Below are positions 23,833 through 33,461 of a stretch of DNA of 61,161 nucleotides, in pieces. Each line of letters starts with the position of its first letter. The first letter of the stretch is position 1. The stretch is from CAZNPW01 sp964575185 (GTDB lineage: Bacteria > Pseudomonadota > Alphaproteobacteria > Rhodobacterales > Rhodobacteraceae). The translations under genes and the position numbers were made by a program. The notes below the pieces were generated by a model, which worked only from the letters and a program-made list of their open reading frames with translations, was not told the origin of the DNA and did no database searches. Where the stretch lies: positions 1 through 61,161 of the forward strand of contig CAZNPW010000012.1 in the NCBI GenBank assembly GCA_964575185.1, read 5' to 3'.

Positions 23833-25422
23833 ATGCTCAACGACGGTCCGAACCTGGTGCCCATCGGGCGCGCGCTGATTTCGGTCTCGGACAAGGCCGG
23901 CATGATGGACCTGGCGCGCGCGCTGCACGGGCACGGGGTGGAGCTGGTCTCGACCGGCGGGACCAGCGGGATGATGCGGGCGGCGGGGCTGCCGGTGATG
24001 GACGTGGCCGAGGTCACGGGGTTTCCCGAGATGATGCACGGGCGGGTCAAGACGCTGCACCCGGGCGTGCATGGGGGGTTGCTTGCGCTGCGCGACGACG
24101 ACGAGCACCTGCTGGCGATGGCCGCGCACGGGATCAGGCCGATCGACCTTCTGGTGGTGAACCTCTATCCGTTCGAGGCGACCGTGGCGCGGGGGGCGGC
24201 GGCACCCGACTGCATCGAGAACATCGACATCGGCGGCCCGGCGATGATCCGGGCGGCGGCGAAGAACCACCGTTTCGTGACGGTGGTGACCGATCCCGCG
24301 GACTACGCGGGCCTTCTGGCCGAGATGGCGCAGCACGGCGGGGCCACGGGCCTTGCCTTCCGCGAGCGGATGGCGATGGAGGCCTATGGCCGGACGGCGG
24401 CCTACGACGCCGCGGTCGCGGGGTGGTTCGCGGACCGGGTGGGCGGCGTGCCGCGGCACCGCGCCTTCGGCGGGCGGCTGGCGCAGGGGCTGCGCTATGG
24501 CGAGAACCCGCATCAGGCGGCCGCCTTCTACCGCGACGGCAGCGCCCGGCCCGGGGTCGCGACGGCGCGCCAGTGGCAGGGCAAGGAGCTGTCCTGGAAC
24601 AACATCAACGACACCGACGCGGCCTTCGAGCTGGTGGCGGACCTGCCCCACGACCGGCCCGCCTGCGCCATCGTCAAGCACGCGAACCCCTGCGGCGTGG
24701 CCGTCGGCGACACGCTGGCGCAGGCGTTCCAGCGGGCGATGGACTGCGACCGGACCTCCGCCTTCGGCGGGATCGTGGCGGTGAACCGGGCGCTCGATGC
24801 CGGGGCGGCCCATGCGATCAGCCAGCTTTTCACCGAGGTGGTGATCGCGCCCGACGCCGACGACGAGGCCCGCGCGATCTTCGCGCTGAAGAAGAACCTG
24901 CGGCTGCTGACGACGGGCGACCTGCCGCATCCGGGGGCCGGGGGTGCGGCGTTCCGGCAGGTGGCGGGCGGGTTTTTGGTGCAGGACCGCGACGACGCGG
25001 GCCTGGGCGAGCTGCGCGTGGCGACGGCGCGCGCGCCCTCGGAGGCCGAGCTGGCGGACCTGCGCTTTGCCTGGACGGTGGCCAAGCATGTGAAGTCGAA
25101 CGCCATCGTCTATGCAAAGGACGGCGCGACGGTGGGCATCGGCGCGGGGCAGATGAGCCGCGTCGATTCGACCCGCATCGCGGCGCGGAAGGCGCAGGAC
25201 ATGGCCGAGGCGCTGGGGCTGGCCGCGGTGCCGACGCAGGGAGCTGTCGTCGCGTCGGATGCGTTCTTTCCCTTTCCCGACGGGCTGCTCGCGGCGGCCG
25301 AGGCCGGGGCGGTGGCGGTGATCCAGCCCGGCGGGTCGGTCCGCGACGACGAGGTGATCGCGGCGGCCGACCGCGCGGGCCTCGCCATGCTCTTCACCGG
25401 CCAGCGGCATTTCCGGCACTGA
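23833..25422 (+). CDS. purH: Bifunctional AICAR transformylase/IMP cyclohydrolase
   Basis: Last two steps of IMP synthesis. 529 residues. The N-terminal MGS-like cyclohydrolase domain shows LISVSDKAGMMDLARAL, STGGTSGMMRAAGLPV and GRVKTLHPGVHGGLLALR; the C-terminal transformylase domain has KHANPCGVAVG near residue 281 and SAFGGIVAVNRAL near 310. It starts 3 bp after the heparinase-like gene and is followed 1 bp later by lspA. Confidence 0.97.
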   Translation: MLNDGPNLVPIGRALISVSDKAGMMDLARALHGHGVELVSTGGTSGMMRAAGLPVMDVAEVTGFPEMMHGRVKTLHPGVHGGLLALRDDDEHLLAMAAHGIRPIDLLVVNLYPFEATVARGAAAPDCIENIDIGGPAMIRAAAKNHRFVTVVTDPADYAGLLAEMAQHGGATGLAFRERMAMEAYGRTAAYDAAVAGWFADRVGGVPRHRAFGGRLAQGLRYGENPHQAAAFYRDGSARPGVATARQWQGKELSWNNINDTDAAFELVADLPHDRPACAIVKHANPCGVAVGDTLAQAFQRAMDCDRTSAFGGIVAVNRALDAGAAHAISQLFTEVVIAPDADDEARAIFALKKNLRLLTTGDLPHPGAGGAAFRQVAGGFLVQDRDDAGLGELRVATARAPSEAELADLRFAWTVAKHVKSNAIVYAKDGATVGIGAGQMSRVDSTRIAARKAQDMAEALGLAAVPTQGAVVASDAFFPFPDGLLAAAEAGAVAVIQPGGSVRDDEVIAAADRAGLAMLFTGQRHFRH

Positions 25423-25423
25423 C

Positions 25424-25912
25424 ATGCGCATCATGACGATCACGGCGGCGGTGGTGTTCGTGCTGGACCAGGTCCTGAAATGGATCGTGGTGCAGGGGCT
25501 GAACCTGATCGAGCGCGGGACGATCGAGATCGCGCCCCCCTGGCTCGTGCTGCGGATGGCGTGGAATACGGGCATCAACTTCGGCATCCTGTCGGGCGGG
25601 GCCGACTGGATGCGCTGGGTGCTGATCGCGGCGGCGCTGGCGATCTCGGTCTGGGTGGTGGTCTGGGTCCGGGCCGAGGGCGGGCGGCCCGCCGCGATGG
25701 TCAGCGCGGGGCTGCTGGTCGGCGGCGCGCTGGGCAACGTGGTCGACCGGGTGATCTACGGCGCGGTCGCGGATTTCCTGAACATGAGCTGCTGCGGGAT
25801 CGAGAATCCTTATGCCTTCAACGTCGCCGACATCTCGATCTTCGCCGGCGCGATCGGGCTGATCCTGTTCGCGGGCGGAAAACCCCGTGACGGGCGCACG
25901 GGCATCCGGTAG
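25424..25912 (+). CDS. lspA: Lipoprotein signal peptidase (signal peptidase II)
   Basis: Inner-membrane aspartyl protease that cleaves prolipoprotein signal peptides. 162 residues with four hydrophobic segments. The catalytic aspartates sit in GNVVDRVIYGAVADFLN (near residue 106) and AFNVADISIFAGA (near residue 133); LDQVLKWIV is the N-terminal signature. It lies just upstream of a lipoprotein gene. Confidence 0.96.
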   Translation: MRIMTITAAVVFVLDQVLKWIVVQGLNLIERGTIEIAPPWLVLRMAWNTGINFGILSGGADWMRWVLIAAALAISVWVVVWVRAEGGRPAAMVSAGLLVGGALGNVVDRVIYGAVADFLNMSCCGIENPYAFNVADISIFAGAIGLILFAGGKPRDGRTGIR

Positions 25913-25922
25913 AACGGCGGCG

Positions 25923-26459
25923 ATGCGGGCAGGACGGGCAAGATCGGGGAGGATGGCGCTGGTGGCGACGCTGGCGCTGGCGGCCTGCGGCACCGGTGCC
26001 GGCCCGACGCTGATGAACGTGCGCGCGCAGGGCAACGGCCCGGACGAGTTCTCCATCCTGCCGCCGAAGCCGCTGCAGCTGCCCGAATCGCTGACGGACC
26101 TGCCCGAGCCCGTGCCGGGCGGGGCGAACCTGACCGACCCCACGCCCGTCGCCGACGCGATCGTGGCGCTGGGCGGGCGGCCCGGCGGGCCGGGCGTGCC
26201 CGCGGGCGACGCGGCGCTGGTGGCCTATGCGGCGCGCGGCGGCGTCGCGGGGGACATCCGCGGCGTGCTGGCGGCCGAGGACCTGGCCTTCCGGCAGGAC
26301 AACGAGGGCCGCGTCCTGGAGCGGCTGTTCAACGTCAACGTCTATTACCGCGCTTATGCCGGGCAGTCGCTGGACCAGCAGGCGGAGCTTGCGCGGTGGC
26401 GGTCGCGCGGGGTGCGCACGCCATCCGCCCCGCCGCCGCAGGACGGCGAGCGCCGGTAA
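25923..26459 (+). CDS. DUF3035 lipoprotein
   Basis: 178 residues from ATG 25923 with a basic N terminus, hydrophobic core and lipobox LALAAC, so it should be lipid-anchored after LspA cleavage. The mature part contains NGPDEFSILPPKPLQLPESL, the core of the DUF3035 family known from Rhodobacterales, and ends in a proline-rich tail. Function is unknown. It starts 10 bp after lspA. A second ATG at 25953 would shorten the n-region and is also possible. Confidence 0.85.
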   Translation: MRAGRARSGRMALVATLALAACGTGAGPTLMNVRAQGNGPDEFSILPPKPLQLPESLTDLPEPVPGGANLTDPTPVADAIVALGGRPGGPGVPAGDAALVAYAARGGVAGDIRGVLAAEDLAFRQDNEGRVLERLFNVNVYYRAYAGQSLDQQAELARWRSRGVRTPSAPPPQDGERR

Positions 26460-26529
26460 CTTCCCCGTTGCCCCGGCTTGCGCGGGCCTGGCCGCCGGAT
26501 AGCCTGCCCGCACCCGAACCGGAGATCCC

Positions 26530-27855
26530 ATGCTGCGCCTCGCCCTGCCGCTCGTCCTGCTGCCCGCGCTCGCGGCGGCGGAGCAGAACGTGTCGACCTT
26601 CACGCTGGACAACGGCATGGAGGTCGTGGTGATCGAGGACAACCGCGCCCCCGCCGTCACCCACATGGTCTGGTACCGCATCGGCGCGGCGGACGAGCGC
26701 CCCGGCAAGTCGGGCCTCGCGCACTACCTGGAACACCTGATGTTCAAGGGCACCGACGAGGTCGGACCGAACCAGTTCTCGGCCACGGTGGAGGCGCTGG
26801 GGGGCGACGACAACGCCTTCACGAGCTGGGACTACACCGGCTATTTCCAGCGCGTCGCGGCCGAGCATCTGGGGCGCATGATGGAGATGGAGGCCGACCG
26901 CATGCGCGACCTGACCATGACCGCCGAGGACGCGGCGACCGAGCTGCAGGTGATCCTCGAGGAGCGCGCGCAGGTGCTGGAGAGCAGCCCCGGCGCGATC
27001 CTGACCGAACAGACCCGCGCCGCGCAGTTCATGAACCACCGCTACGGCATCCCGATCATCGGCTGGCGGCACGAGATCGCGCAGCTGACGCGCGACGACG
27101 CCGTGGCCTTCTACCGCGACTTCTACGCGCCGAACAACGCGGTGCTGGTGGTGGCGGGCGATACCACGCCCGAGGAGGTGCGCAGGCTGGCCGAGGCGAC
27201 CTACGGCAGGATCGCGCCGTCCGCGGCGATCGTGCCGCGGGTGCGGCCGACCGAGCCGCCGCAGCTCGCGCCCCGCCGCGTGACCTATGCCGACGCGCGG
27301 GTATCGGAGCCCTACGTGATCCGCACCTGGCTCGCGCCCGAGCGCAACGCGGGCGATCAGGAGCGGGCCGCGGCGCTGGCGATCCTGGCCGAGCTGCTGG
27401 GCGGCAGCCCCACCACGTCGGTGCTGGCCCGCGCGCTGCAGTTCGACAGCCGGAAGGCCGTCTACACGGCGGCCTTCTACGACGGGAAGTCGCTGGACGC
27501 CTCCACCTTCGGGGTGGTGGTGGTGCCGGTGCCCGGGGTCGGGCTGCAGGAGGCCGAGGACGCGATGGACGCGGCCCTGACGCGGTTTTTGGCCGAGGGG
27601 ATCGACGATGCCGCCTTCGCCCGGATCAAGACGCAGGTCCGCGCCGCCGACATCTACGCCCGCGACAACGTCGACGGCCTGGCGCGCAGCTATGGCGAGG
27701 CGCTGGCGGTCGGGCTGACGGTCGCCGACGTGCAGGCCTGGCCCGACATCCTGCAGGCGGTGACGAAGGACCAGGTGATGCAGGCCGCGCGCGACCTGTT
27801 CGACGACCGCCGGTCGGTGACCGGCTGGCTGATGCCCGAGGAGGTCTCCCCATGA
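26530..27855 (+). CDS. M16 family zinc metallopeptidase (catalytic subunit)
   Basis: Periplasmic pitrilysin-type protease, 441 residues, with signal peptide MLRLALPLVLLPALAAAEQ. The inverted zinc motif HYLEH (HxxEH) is at about residue 66, followed by LMFKGTDEVGPNQFSATVEA and GGDDNAFTSWDYTGYF. A second M16 domain follows. The stop codon overlaps the ATG of the next gene (ATGA at 27852-27855), so active and inactive M16 proteins are made together. Confidence 0.94.
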   Translation: MLRLALPLVLLPALAAAEQNVSTFTLDNGMEVVVIEDNRAPAVTHMVWYRIGAADERPGKSGLAHYLEHLMFKGTDEVGPNQFSATVEALGGDDNAFTSWDYTGYFQRVAAEHLGRMMEMEADRMRDLTMTAEDAATELQVILEERAQVLESSPGAILTEQTRAAQFMNHRYGIPIIGWRHEIAQLTRDDAVAFYRDFYAPNNAVLVVAGDTTPEEVRRLAEATYGRIAPSAAIVPRVRPTEPPQLAPRRVTYADARVSEPYVIRTWLAPERNAGDQERAAALAILAELLGGSPTTSVLARALQFDSRKAVYTAAFYDGKSLDASTFGVVVVPVPGVGLQEAEDAMDAALTRFLAEGIDDAAFARIKTQVRAADIYARDNVDGLARSYGEALAVGLTVADVQAWPDILQAVTKDQVMQAARDLFDDRRSVTGWLMPEEVSP

Positions 27856-29162
27856 TGCTGTTGCGTGCGGCCCTGGTGCTGCTGGCCCTGGCAGTTCCGG
27901 CGCGGGCCGAGATCCCGATCGAGGAAGTGACCTCGCCCGGCGGGATCAAGGCCTGGCTGGTCGCGGAGCCGGGCATCCCCTTCACCGCGATCGAGGTGGC
28001 GTTCCGCGGCGGGCAGAGCCTGGACGCTCCGGGCAAGCGCGGCGCGGTCAACCTGATGACCGCGCTGCTGGAGGAGGGCGCGGGTGCGCTGGACGCGCAG
28101 GGGTTCGCCGCGGCGCGCGACGCGCTGGCGGCGGAGTTCGGCTTTGACAGCTCGGCCGACGAGGTGTCGGTCAGTGCGCGCTTCCTGACCGAGAACCGCG
28201 ACCAGGCGGTGGAGCTTCTGCGCAGCGCGCTCATGGAGCCGCGGTTCGACGCCGACGCGGTGGAGCGGGTGCGCGGGCAGGTGCTGGCGGGCCTGCGCAG
28301 CGACGCGCAGGACCCGGGGTCGATCGCCGGGCGGCTGTTTTACGCGCAGGCCTTTCCGGGCCACCCCTACGGCTCGCCGGGCGAGGGCACGCCCGACAGC
28401 GTGGCGGCGCTGACGCGCGACGACATCCTGGCCGCGCAGAGGGGCGCGCTGGCGCGCGACCGCGTCTACGTCGCGGCGGCGGGCGACATCACGGCGGCGG
28501 AGCTGGGCCCGCTGCTCGACCGGCTGCTCGGCGGGTTGCCCGCGACCGGCGCGCCGCTGCCCGGCCGGGCGACGCCGGCGCTGACGCCGGGGGTGACGGT
28601 GCAGGCCTTCCCCGGGCCGCAGTCGGTGGTGGTCTTCGGGCAGGAGGGGATCAAGCGCGACGATCCCGACTTCTTCGCGGCGACGATCCTGAACGAGATC
28701 CTGGGCGGCGGGCGCTTCACCGCGCGGCTGATGACCGAGGTGCGCGAGAAGCGCGGGCTGACCTACGGCATCGGCACCGCGCTGGTCGGCCTCGACCAGG
28801 CGGAGCTGCTGATGGGCCAGATGTCGGCCAGCAACCAGAACGTCGGAGCGGCGATCCAGGTCGTGCGCGACGAATGGGCGCGCATCGCGGCCGAGGGGGT
28901 GACGGCCGAGGAGCTGGCACAGACCAAGACCTATCTGACCGGCGCCTACCCGCTGCGCTTCGACGGCAACGGGCGGATCGCGGGCATCCTCGTCGGGATG
29001 CAGATGATCGGGCTGCCGTCGGACTATCCCGCCACGCGCAACGCCAAGGTGGAGGCGGTGACGATGGCCGACATGGACCGGGTGATCGCCCGGCTGATCC
29101 GCCCCGACGCGCTGCGCTTCGTGGTGGTGGGCAGCCCGGAGGGCGTGGCGGCGGTGAACTGA
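27852..29162 (+). CDS. M16 family peptidase-like protein (inactive partner)
   Basis: 436 residues with signal peptide ending in VPARAEIP. It aligns in order with the upstream M16 protein but has VNLMTALLEEGAG where HxxEH should be, so no zinc site. The C-terminal domain keeps the GGGRFTARLMTEVREKRGLT substrate-handling segment near residue 290. The pattern matches M16B heterodimers of one catalytic and one non-catalytic subunit. A palindromic hairpin follows 30 bp after the stop. Confidence 0.92.
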   Translation: MMLLRAALVLLALAVPARAEIPIEEVTSPGGIKAWLVAEPGIPFTAIEVAFRGGQSLDAPGKRGAVNLMTALLEEGAGALDAQGFAAARDALAAEFGFDSSADEVSVSARFLTENRDQAVELLRSALMEPRFDADAVERVRGQVLAGLRSDAQDPGSIAGRLFYAQAFPGHPYGSPGEGTPDSVAALTRDDILAAQRGALARDRVYVAAAGDITAAELGPLLDRLLGGLPATGAPLPGRATPALTPGVTVQAFPGPQSVVVFGQEGIKRDDPDFFAATILNEILGGGRFTARLMTEVREKRGLTYGIGTALVGLDQAELLMGQMSASNQNVGAAIQVVRDEWARIAAEGVTAEELAQTKTYLTGAYPLRFDGNGRIAGILVGMQMIGLPSDYPATRNAKVEAVTMADMDRVIARLIRPDALRFVVVGSPEGVAAVN

Positions 29163-29192
29163 GGGCGGCGCTGTCCCGGCCCTCTCCCCCAT

Positions 29193-29214
29193 CCCCTCTC
29201 CCGCGGGAGAGGGG
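29193..29214. repeat. Palindromic hairpin, REP-like
   Basis: CCCCTCTCCCGCGGGAGAGGGG is a perfect 22-bp palindrome 30 bp after the second M16 gene and 58 bp before mutL. Similar CCCTCTCCCGCGGGAGAGGG elements are common between genes in alphaproteobacteria as I remember them. It could also act as a terminator, but no T-tract is present. Confidence 0.6.
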
Positions 29215-29272
29215 AGGCGCGCGGTGCCATAGGTGGTTTGCGAATCCCGCGGGCTCTGCTATCCCTTGGGGG

Positions 29273-31003
29273 GTGAGCGACCTGACACCCCAGATCATGC
29301 GGCCCGTCATCCGCCAGCTCGACGAGGCGGCGATCAACCGCATCGCCGCGGGCGAGGTCGTGGAGCGGCCCGCCAGCGCGGTGAAGGAGCTGGTGGAGAA
29401 CGCGCTCGACGCCGGGGCGCGGCGGGTGGCAGTCGATTACGCGGAAGGCGGCAAGGTGCTGGTCCGGGTGACGGATGACGGCTGCGGGATGACCGCGGCC
29501 GACCTGCCCCTGGCGCTGAGCCGCCATGCGACGTCGAAGACGCTGGGGACCGACCTTCTGGACATCCGGTCCTTCGGGTTCCGCGGCGAGGCGCTGCCGT
29601 CGCTGGGCGCGGTCGGGCGGCTGGTGATCCGGTCGCGGGCGGCGGGGCACGACGGGGCGGAGATCGCGGTCGACGGCGGGCGGATCGGCCCGGTTCGCCC
29701 AGCCGCCATCGCGCGCGGCACGGTGGTGGAGCTGCGCGACCTGTTCGTGGCGACGCCCGCGCGGCTGAAGTTCCTGCGGACCGACCGGGCCGAGGCGCAG
29801 GCGATTGCGGAGGTCGTGCGGCGGCTGGCCCTGTGCCATCCGGGCGTGGCCTTCATCCTGCGCGAGGCCGGGGACGACCGGGTGATGCTGCGGGCGGATG
29901 CGACGGACAGTCTGGCCGAGCGGGTGGCCTGCGTGCTGGGGCGCGACTTCGCGGACAACGCGGTGGCGGTGGACCAGGACCGCGACGGGCTGCGGCTGAC
30001 GGGGCTGGCGGGCCTGCCGACCTTCAACCGCGGCAACGGCACCTGGGTGCATGTCAGCGTGAACGGCAGGCCCGTGACCGACCGGCAGCTGACCGGCGCG
30101 GTGCGGGCGGCCTACTGGGACCGGCTGGGGCGCGACCGGCACCCGGCGGCGGTGCTGGACGTGGCGGTCGATCCGGCCCTGGTCGACGTGAACGTCCACC
30201 CCGCCAAGGCCGAGGTCCGGTTCCGCGCGCCCGAGGCCGTGCGGGCGCTGGTGGCGGGCGGGCTGAAGGCCGTGCTAGCGGGGGCGGGGGCGGGGCGGAC
30301 GTCATCCACGCTCGGCGCGGCGGCGGTGGGGGCGATGCGGGGGGCGGCGCGCCCGGCGCAGGCGAGCTTCGCCCGGGCGTTCGAGATGCAGGCCCCCGGC
30401 CTGGCCGAGGCGCCGGCGGTGTTCGCGGCCGAGGGGCCTCTGGGCCGGGCGCGGGGGCAGGTGCACGACACCTACATCATCGCCGAGACGGCCGAGGGGA
30501 TGGTGATCGTCGACCAGCACGCCGCGCACGAGCGGCTGGTCTACGAGGCGCTGAAGGCGCAGATGGACGCGCGCGCGGTCGCGGTGCAGGCGCTGCTGAT
30601 CCCCGAGATCGTGGACCTGCCCGCGCCCGACCGCGACCGGCTGCTCGACGCGGAGCTGGCGGCGCTGGGGCTGGAGGTGGAGCCCTTCGGGCCGGGCGCG
30701 GTGGCGGTGCGGGCGGTGCCCGCGATCCTGGGGGCCTGCGACGCGGGGCGGCTCTTGCGCGACGTGCTCGACGCGCTGCGCGACGGCGACGGGCTGGCGC
30801 TGCTGGCACGGCGCGACGCGGTGCTGTCGCGGATGGCCTGCCACGGGTCGGTCCGCGCCGGGCGGGCGCTGCGACCGGAGGAGATGGACGCGCTGTTGCG
30901 GCGGATCGAGGCGGTGCCGGCGGCGGCGCAGTGCAACCACGGGCGGCCGACCTTCATCGCGCTCGGCCGGGCCGACATCGAGCGGCTGTTCGGGCGGCGA
31001 TGA
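29273..31003 (+). CDS. mutL: DNA mismatch repair protein MutL
   Basis: GHKL ATPase that couples MutS recognition to strand incision. 576 residues from GTG 29273; ATG 29297 is an alternative. ATPase motifs: NALDAGA, VTDDGCGM, GFRGEALPSLG. The C-terminal domain carries DQHAAHERLVYE, the DQHAx2Ex4E metal motif of MutL endonucleases, together with ACHGSVRAGRA and CNHGRPTF, so this MutL should nick DNA itself. The stop overlaps the rmuC start by 4 bp. Confidence 0.95.
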   Translation: MSDLTPQIMRPVIRQLDEAAINRIAAGEVVERPASAVKELVENALDAGARRVAVDYAEGGKVLVRVTDDGCGMTAADLPLALSRHATSKTLGTDLLDIRSFGFRGEALPSLGAVGRLVIRSRAAGHDGAEIAVDGGRIGPVRPAAIARGTVVELRDLFVATPARLKFLRTDRAEAQAIAEVVRRLALCHPGVAFILREAGDDRVMLRADATDSLAERVACVLGRDFADNAVAVDQDRDGLRLTGLAGLPTFNRGNGTWVHVSVNGRPVTDRQLTGAVRAAYWDRLGRDRHPAAVLDVAVDPALVDVNVHPAKAEVRFRAPEAVRALVAGGLKAVLAGAGAGRTSSTLGAAAVGAMRGAARPAQASFARAFEMQAPGLAEAPAVFAAEGPLGRARGQVHDTYIIAETAEGMVIVDQHAAHERLVYEALKAQMDARAVAVQALLIPEIVDLPAPDRDRLLDAELAALGLEVEPFGPGAVAVRAVPAILGACDAGRLLRDVLDALRDGDGLALLARRDAVLSRMACHGSVRAGRALRPEEMDALLRRIEAVPAAAQCNHGRPTFIALGRADIERLFGRR

Positions 31004-32085
31004 CCCTGCGCTGGGACGACCCGCTGGTGCTGGTGCTGGCCGGGCTGCTGGCGGTGGTCGGGCTGGTCCTGATCCTGCGCGCGGCGCTGCGGCCGCTGCT
31101 GGCCGAGGTGGCGGCGCTGCGCGACGGGCAGGCGCGGCTGGCGGGCGGCCTCGGCCAGGCGAGCGACGCGCAGGCGCAGGCGCAGGCCGCGATGCTGGGG
31201 CTGATGGAGGCGCGGCTCGCCGACGTGCAGGCGCGGATGGTCGACGGCCTGCAGGGCGCGTCCCTGCGCACCGCGCGGTCGCTGGGCGAGTTGCAGGAGC
31301 GGCTGGCGACGATCGACCGGGCGCAGGCCAACATCGAGAAGCTGTCGGGCAACGTGCTGTCGTTGCAGGACATCCTGTCGAACAAGCAGACCCGGGGCGC
31401 GTTCGGCGAGATCCAGCTGAACGACATCGTCGGGAAGGCCCTGCCGCCCGATGCCTTCACGCTGCAGGCGACGCTGTCGAACGGGCGGCGGGCGGATTGC
31501 CTGATCCACCTGCCCGACCCGCCGGGGCCGATCGCGGTGGACGCGAAGTTCCCGCTCGAGGCCTACGAGGCGCTGCGCGCCGCGACCGGCCGCGCCGAGG
31601 CCGAGGCGGCGCAGCGCGCCTTCCGCGCCGCCGTGCGGACCCATGTCCGCGCCATCGCCGAGCGCTACATCCTGCCCGGCGAGACGGCGGAAGGGGCGCT
31701 GATGTTCCTGCCGTCCGAGGCGGTCTATGCCGAACTCCACGCCAACCACGGCGAGGTCGTGCGCGAGGGCTTCGCGCTGCGGGTCTGGACCGTGTCGCCC
31801 ACGACCTGCATGGCGGTGCTGAACACGCTGCGCGCGGTGCTGAAGGACGCGCGGATGCGGGCGCAGGCGGGGGCGATCCGGCGCGAGCTGGCGGCGCTGC
31901 ACGGCGACGTGGAGCGGCTGGCCGAGCGGGTCGGCAACCTGGACCGCCATTTCGGGCTGGCGGCGCGGGACATCGAGGAGATCAAGGTCTCGTCGGGGCG
32001 CGCGATGCGGCGGGCGCGGCGGCTGGACAGCGTCGAGCTGGAGGAGGCGGCGGGGGCGGCGCTGCCCGCGCGGGCGGCGGAATGA
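31000..32085 (+). CDS. rmuC: DNA recombination protein RmuC
   Basis: 361 residues. N-terminal transmembrane segment (LVLVLAGLLAVVGLVLIL), then a coiled-coil stretch (about residues 45-120), then the RmuC nuclease-like domain with LSNKQTRGAFGEIQL, AVDAKFPLEAYEAL and LMFLPSEAVYAELH. The family limits inversion at short repeats. It overlaps mutL and the HutD-like gene by 4 bp each. Confidence 0.93.
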   Translation: MTLRWDDPLVLVLAGLLAVVGLVLILRAALRPLLAEVAALRDGQARLAGGLGQASDAQAQAQAAMLGLMEARLADVQARMVDGLQGASLRTARSLGELQERLATIDRAQANIEKLSGNVLSLQDILSNKQTRGAFGEIQLNDIVGKALPPDAFTLQATLSNGRRADCLIHLPDPPGPIAVDAKFPLEAYEALRAATGRAEAEAAQRAFRAAVRTHVRAIAERYILPGETAEGALMFLPSEAVYAELHANHGEVVREGFALRVWTVSPTTCMAVLNTLRAVLKDARMRAQAGAIRRELAALHGDVERLAERVGNLDRHFGLAARDIEEIKVSSGRAMRRARRLDSVELEEAAGAALPARAAE

Positions 32086-32573
32086 TGATCCTTCACCCCG
32101 TGGGCGGCCACCGCCCCATGCCCTGGGCCAACGGGCGCGGCACGACCGTCGAGATGCTGCGCGAGGAGGGGCTGCGGCTGTCGGTGGCGGTGGTGGCCGA
32201 GGACGGGCCGTTCTCGGTGTTTCCCGGGATCGACCGGGTGCTGACGGTGATCTCCGGCCCCGGGTTCCGGCTGGCGGGGGCGGTGCGCCTTCACTGCCTT
32301 CCGCTGCTGCCGGTGGCCTTCCCGGGCGACGCGGCGGTGCGCGCCGAGGGGGTGGCGGCGGCGAGCGAGGACTTCAACGTGATGGTCGCGCGCGGCACCC
32401 GCGTGGCGGTGGAGGTCGCGCGCGACATGCCAGCCGGGGGCCGGGTGTTCCTGCTGGCGCTGACGGCGGGGGCGGTGAACGGGCGGGCGGTCGGGCCGCG
32501 CGACCTGGTGGAGCTGCGGGACGAGGGCCTGGCGCTGCGGGACGTCGGCGGGCTGACGGTGCGGGTCGGCTGA
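32082..32573 (+). CDS. HutD/Ves family protein
   Basis: 163 residues, cupin-like family. PMPWANGRGTTVEML near residue 13 is the typical start; VAVVAEDGPFSVFPGIDRVL and ISGPGFRL follow. HutD members occur with histidine-utilisation genes elsewhere, but none are near here, so the role is unclear. It overlaps rmuC by 4 bp and converges with truB (3 bp between stops). Confidence 0.88.
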   Translation: MMILHPVGGHRPMPWANGRGTTVEMLREEGLRLSVAVVAEDGPFSVFPGIDRVLTVISGPGFRLAGAVRLHCLPLLPVAFPGDAAVRAEGVAAASEDFNVMVARGTRVAVEVARDMPAGGRVFLLALTAGAVNGRAVGPRDLVELRDEGLALRDVGGLTVRVG

Positions 32574-32576
32574 ACC

Positions 32577-33461
32577 TCAGGGGTTCAGCACGCGGTCGGG
32601 GTGCAGCAGGCCGCCCGCGTAGCGCCCGATGGCCAGCGCCCGGCCGCCGTGGCGCGCCCAGGCGAGGCAGCCTTCGGCGGCGGTGGTGGCCGCGACCTCT
32701 CCGGCCCCGCCGTGGGCCAGGCGGAGCGCGCCGGCGGGGGTCATGTCGCAGACGGGCAGGCCTTCGAGCGCGGCCTCGACCGGGCGCAGGTGGGCTGCGG
32801 GGTCGGGCGCGTCGGGGGGCATCGCGCCCTCGGCCGTGAACGGCCCGGCGCGGGTGCGGCGGAGCCAGGCGACGTGGCCCATGCAGCCGAGCGCGCGGCC
32901 GAGGTCGCGGGCGATGGCGCGGACGTAGCCGCCCTTGCCGCAGGTCATCTCCAGCACCGCGTGGTCGGCGTCGGGAAGGTCGCGGAGGTCCAGCCGGTCG
33001 ACCGTCAGGTCGCGGGGGGCGAGGTCGGGTGCCTGCCCCTTGCGCGCGAGGTCGTAGGCCCGCGCGCCGTCGACGCGCACCGCGCTGACCTGCGGCGGGA
33101 CCTGCCGGATCGCGCCGCGGAAGGCGGGCAGCGCGGCCAGGATCGCGGCGCGGGCGGGGCGCGCCGGGCTGGTCGCGGTGACGGGGCCGGCAGCGTCGTC
33201 GGTCGCGGTCTCGGCGCCCCAGCGGATGCAGAAGGTGTAGTCCTTGGTCGCGTCCGTCACGAAAGGGATGGTCTTGGTCGCCTCGCCGAAGGCCACGGCG
33301 AGCACGCCCGTCGCGTCGGGATCGAGCGTGCCCGCGTGCCCTGCCTTCTGCGCGCCGAGCGCGTGGCGCAGGCGGTTGACGACGGGGGTGGAGCCGATGC
33401 CCGCGGGCTTGTCGACGACGATCCAGCCGTGCACGGGCAGGCCCTTGCGGCGGCCCGTCAC
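32577..33461 (-). CDS. truB: tRNA pseudouridine(55) synthase
   Basis: Makes pseudouridine 55 in the T loop of tRNAs. 294 residues. GWIVVDKPAGIGST opens the protein and the catalytic aspartate lies in GHAGTLDPDATGVLAVAFGE near residue 42; MTCGKGGYVRAIARDLG is near residue 180. It overlaps the phosphodiester glycosidase gene by 4 bp within the rbfA operon. Confidence 0.96.
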   Translation of the reverse strand: MTGRRKGLPVHGWIVVDKPAGIGSTPVVNRLRHALGAQKAGHAGTLDPDATGVLAVAFGEATKTIPFVTDATKDYTFCIRWGAETATDDAAGPVTATSPARPARAAILAALPAFRGAIRQVPPQVSAVRVDGARAYDLARKGQAPDLAPRDLTVDRLDLRDLPDADHAVLEMTCGKGGYVRAIARDLGRALGCMGHVAWLRRTRAGPFTAEGAMPPDAPDPAAHLRPVEAALEGLPVCDMTPAGALRLAHGGAGEVAATTAAEGCLAWARHGGRALAIGRYAGGLLHPDRVLNP

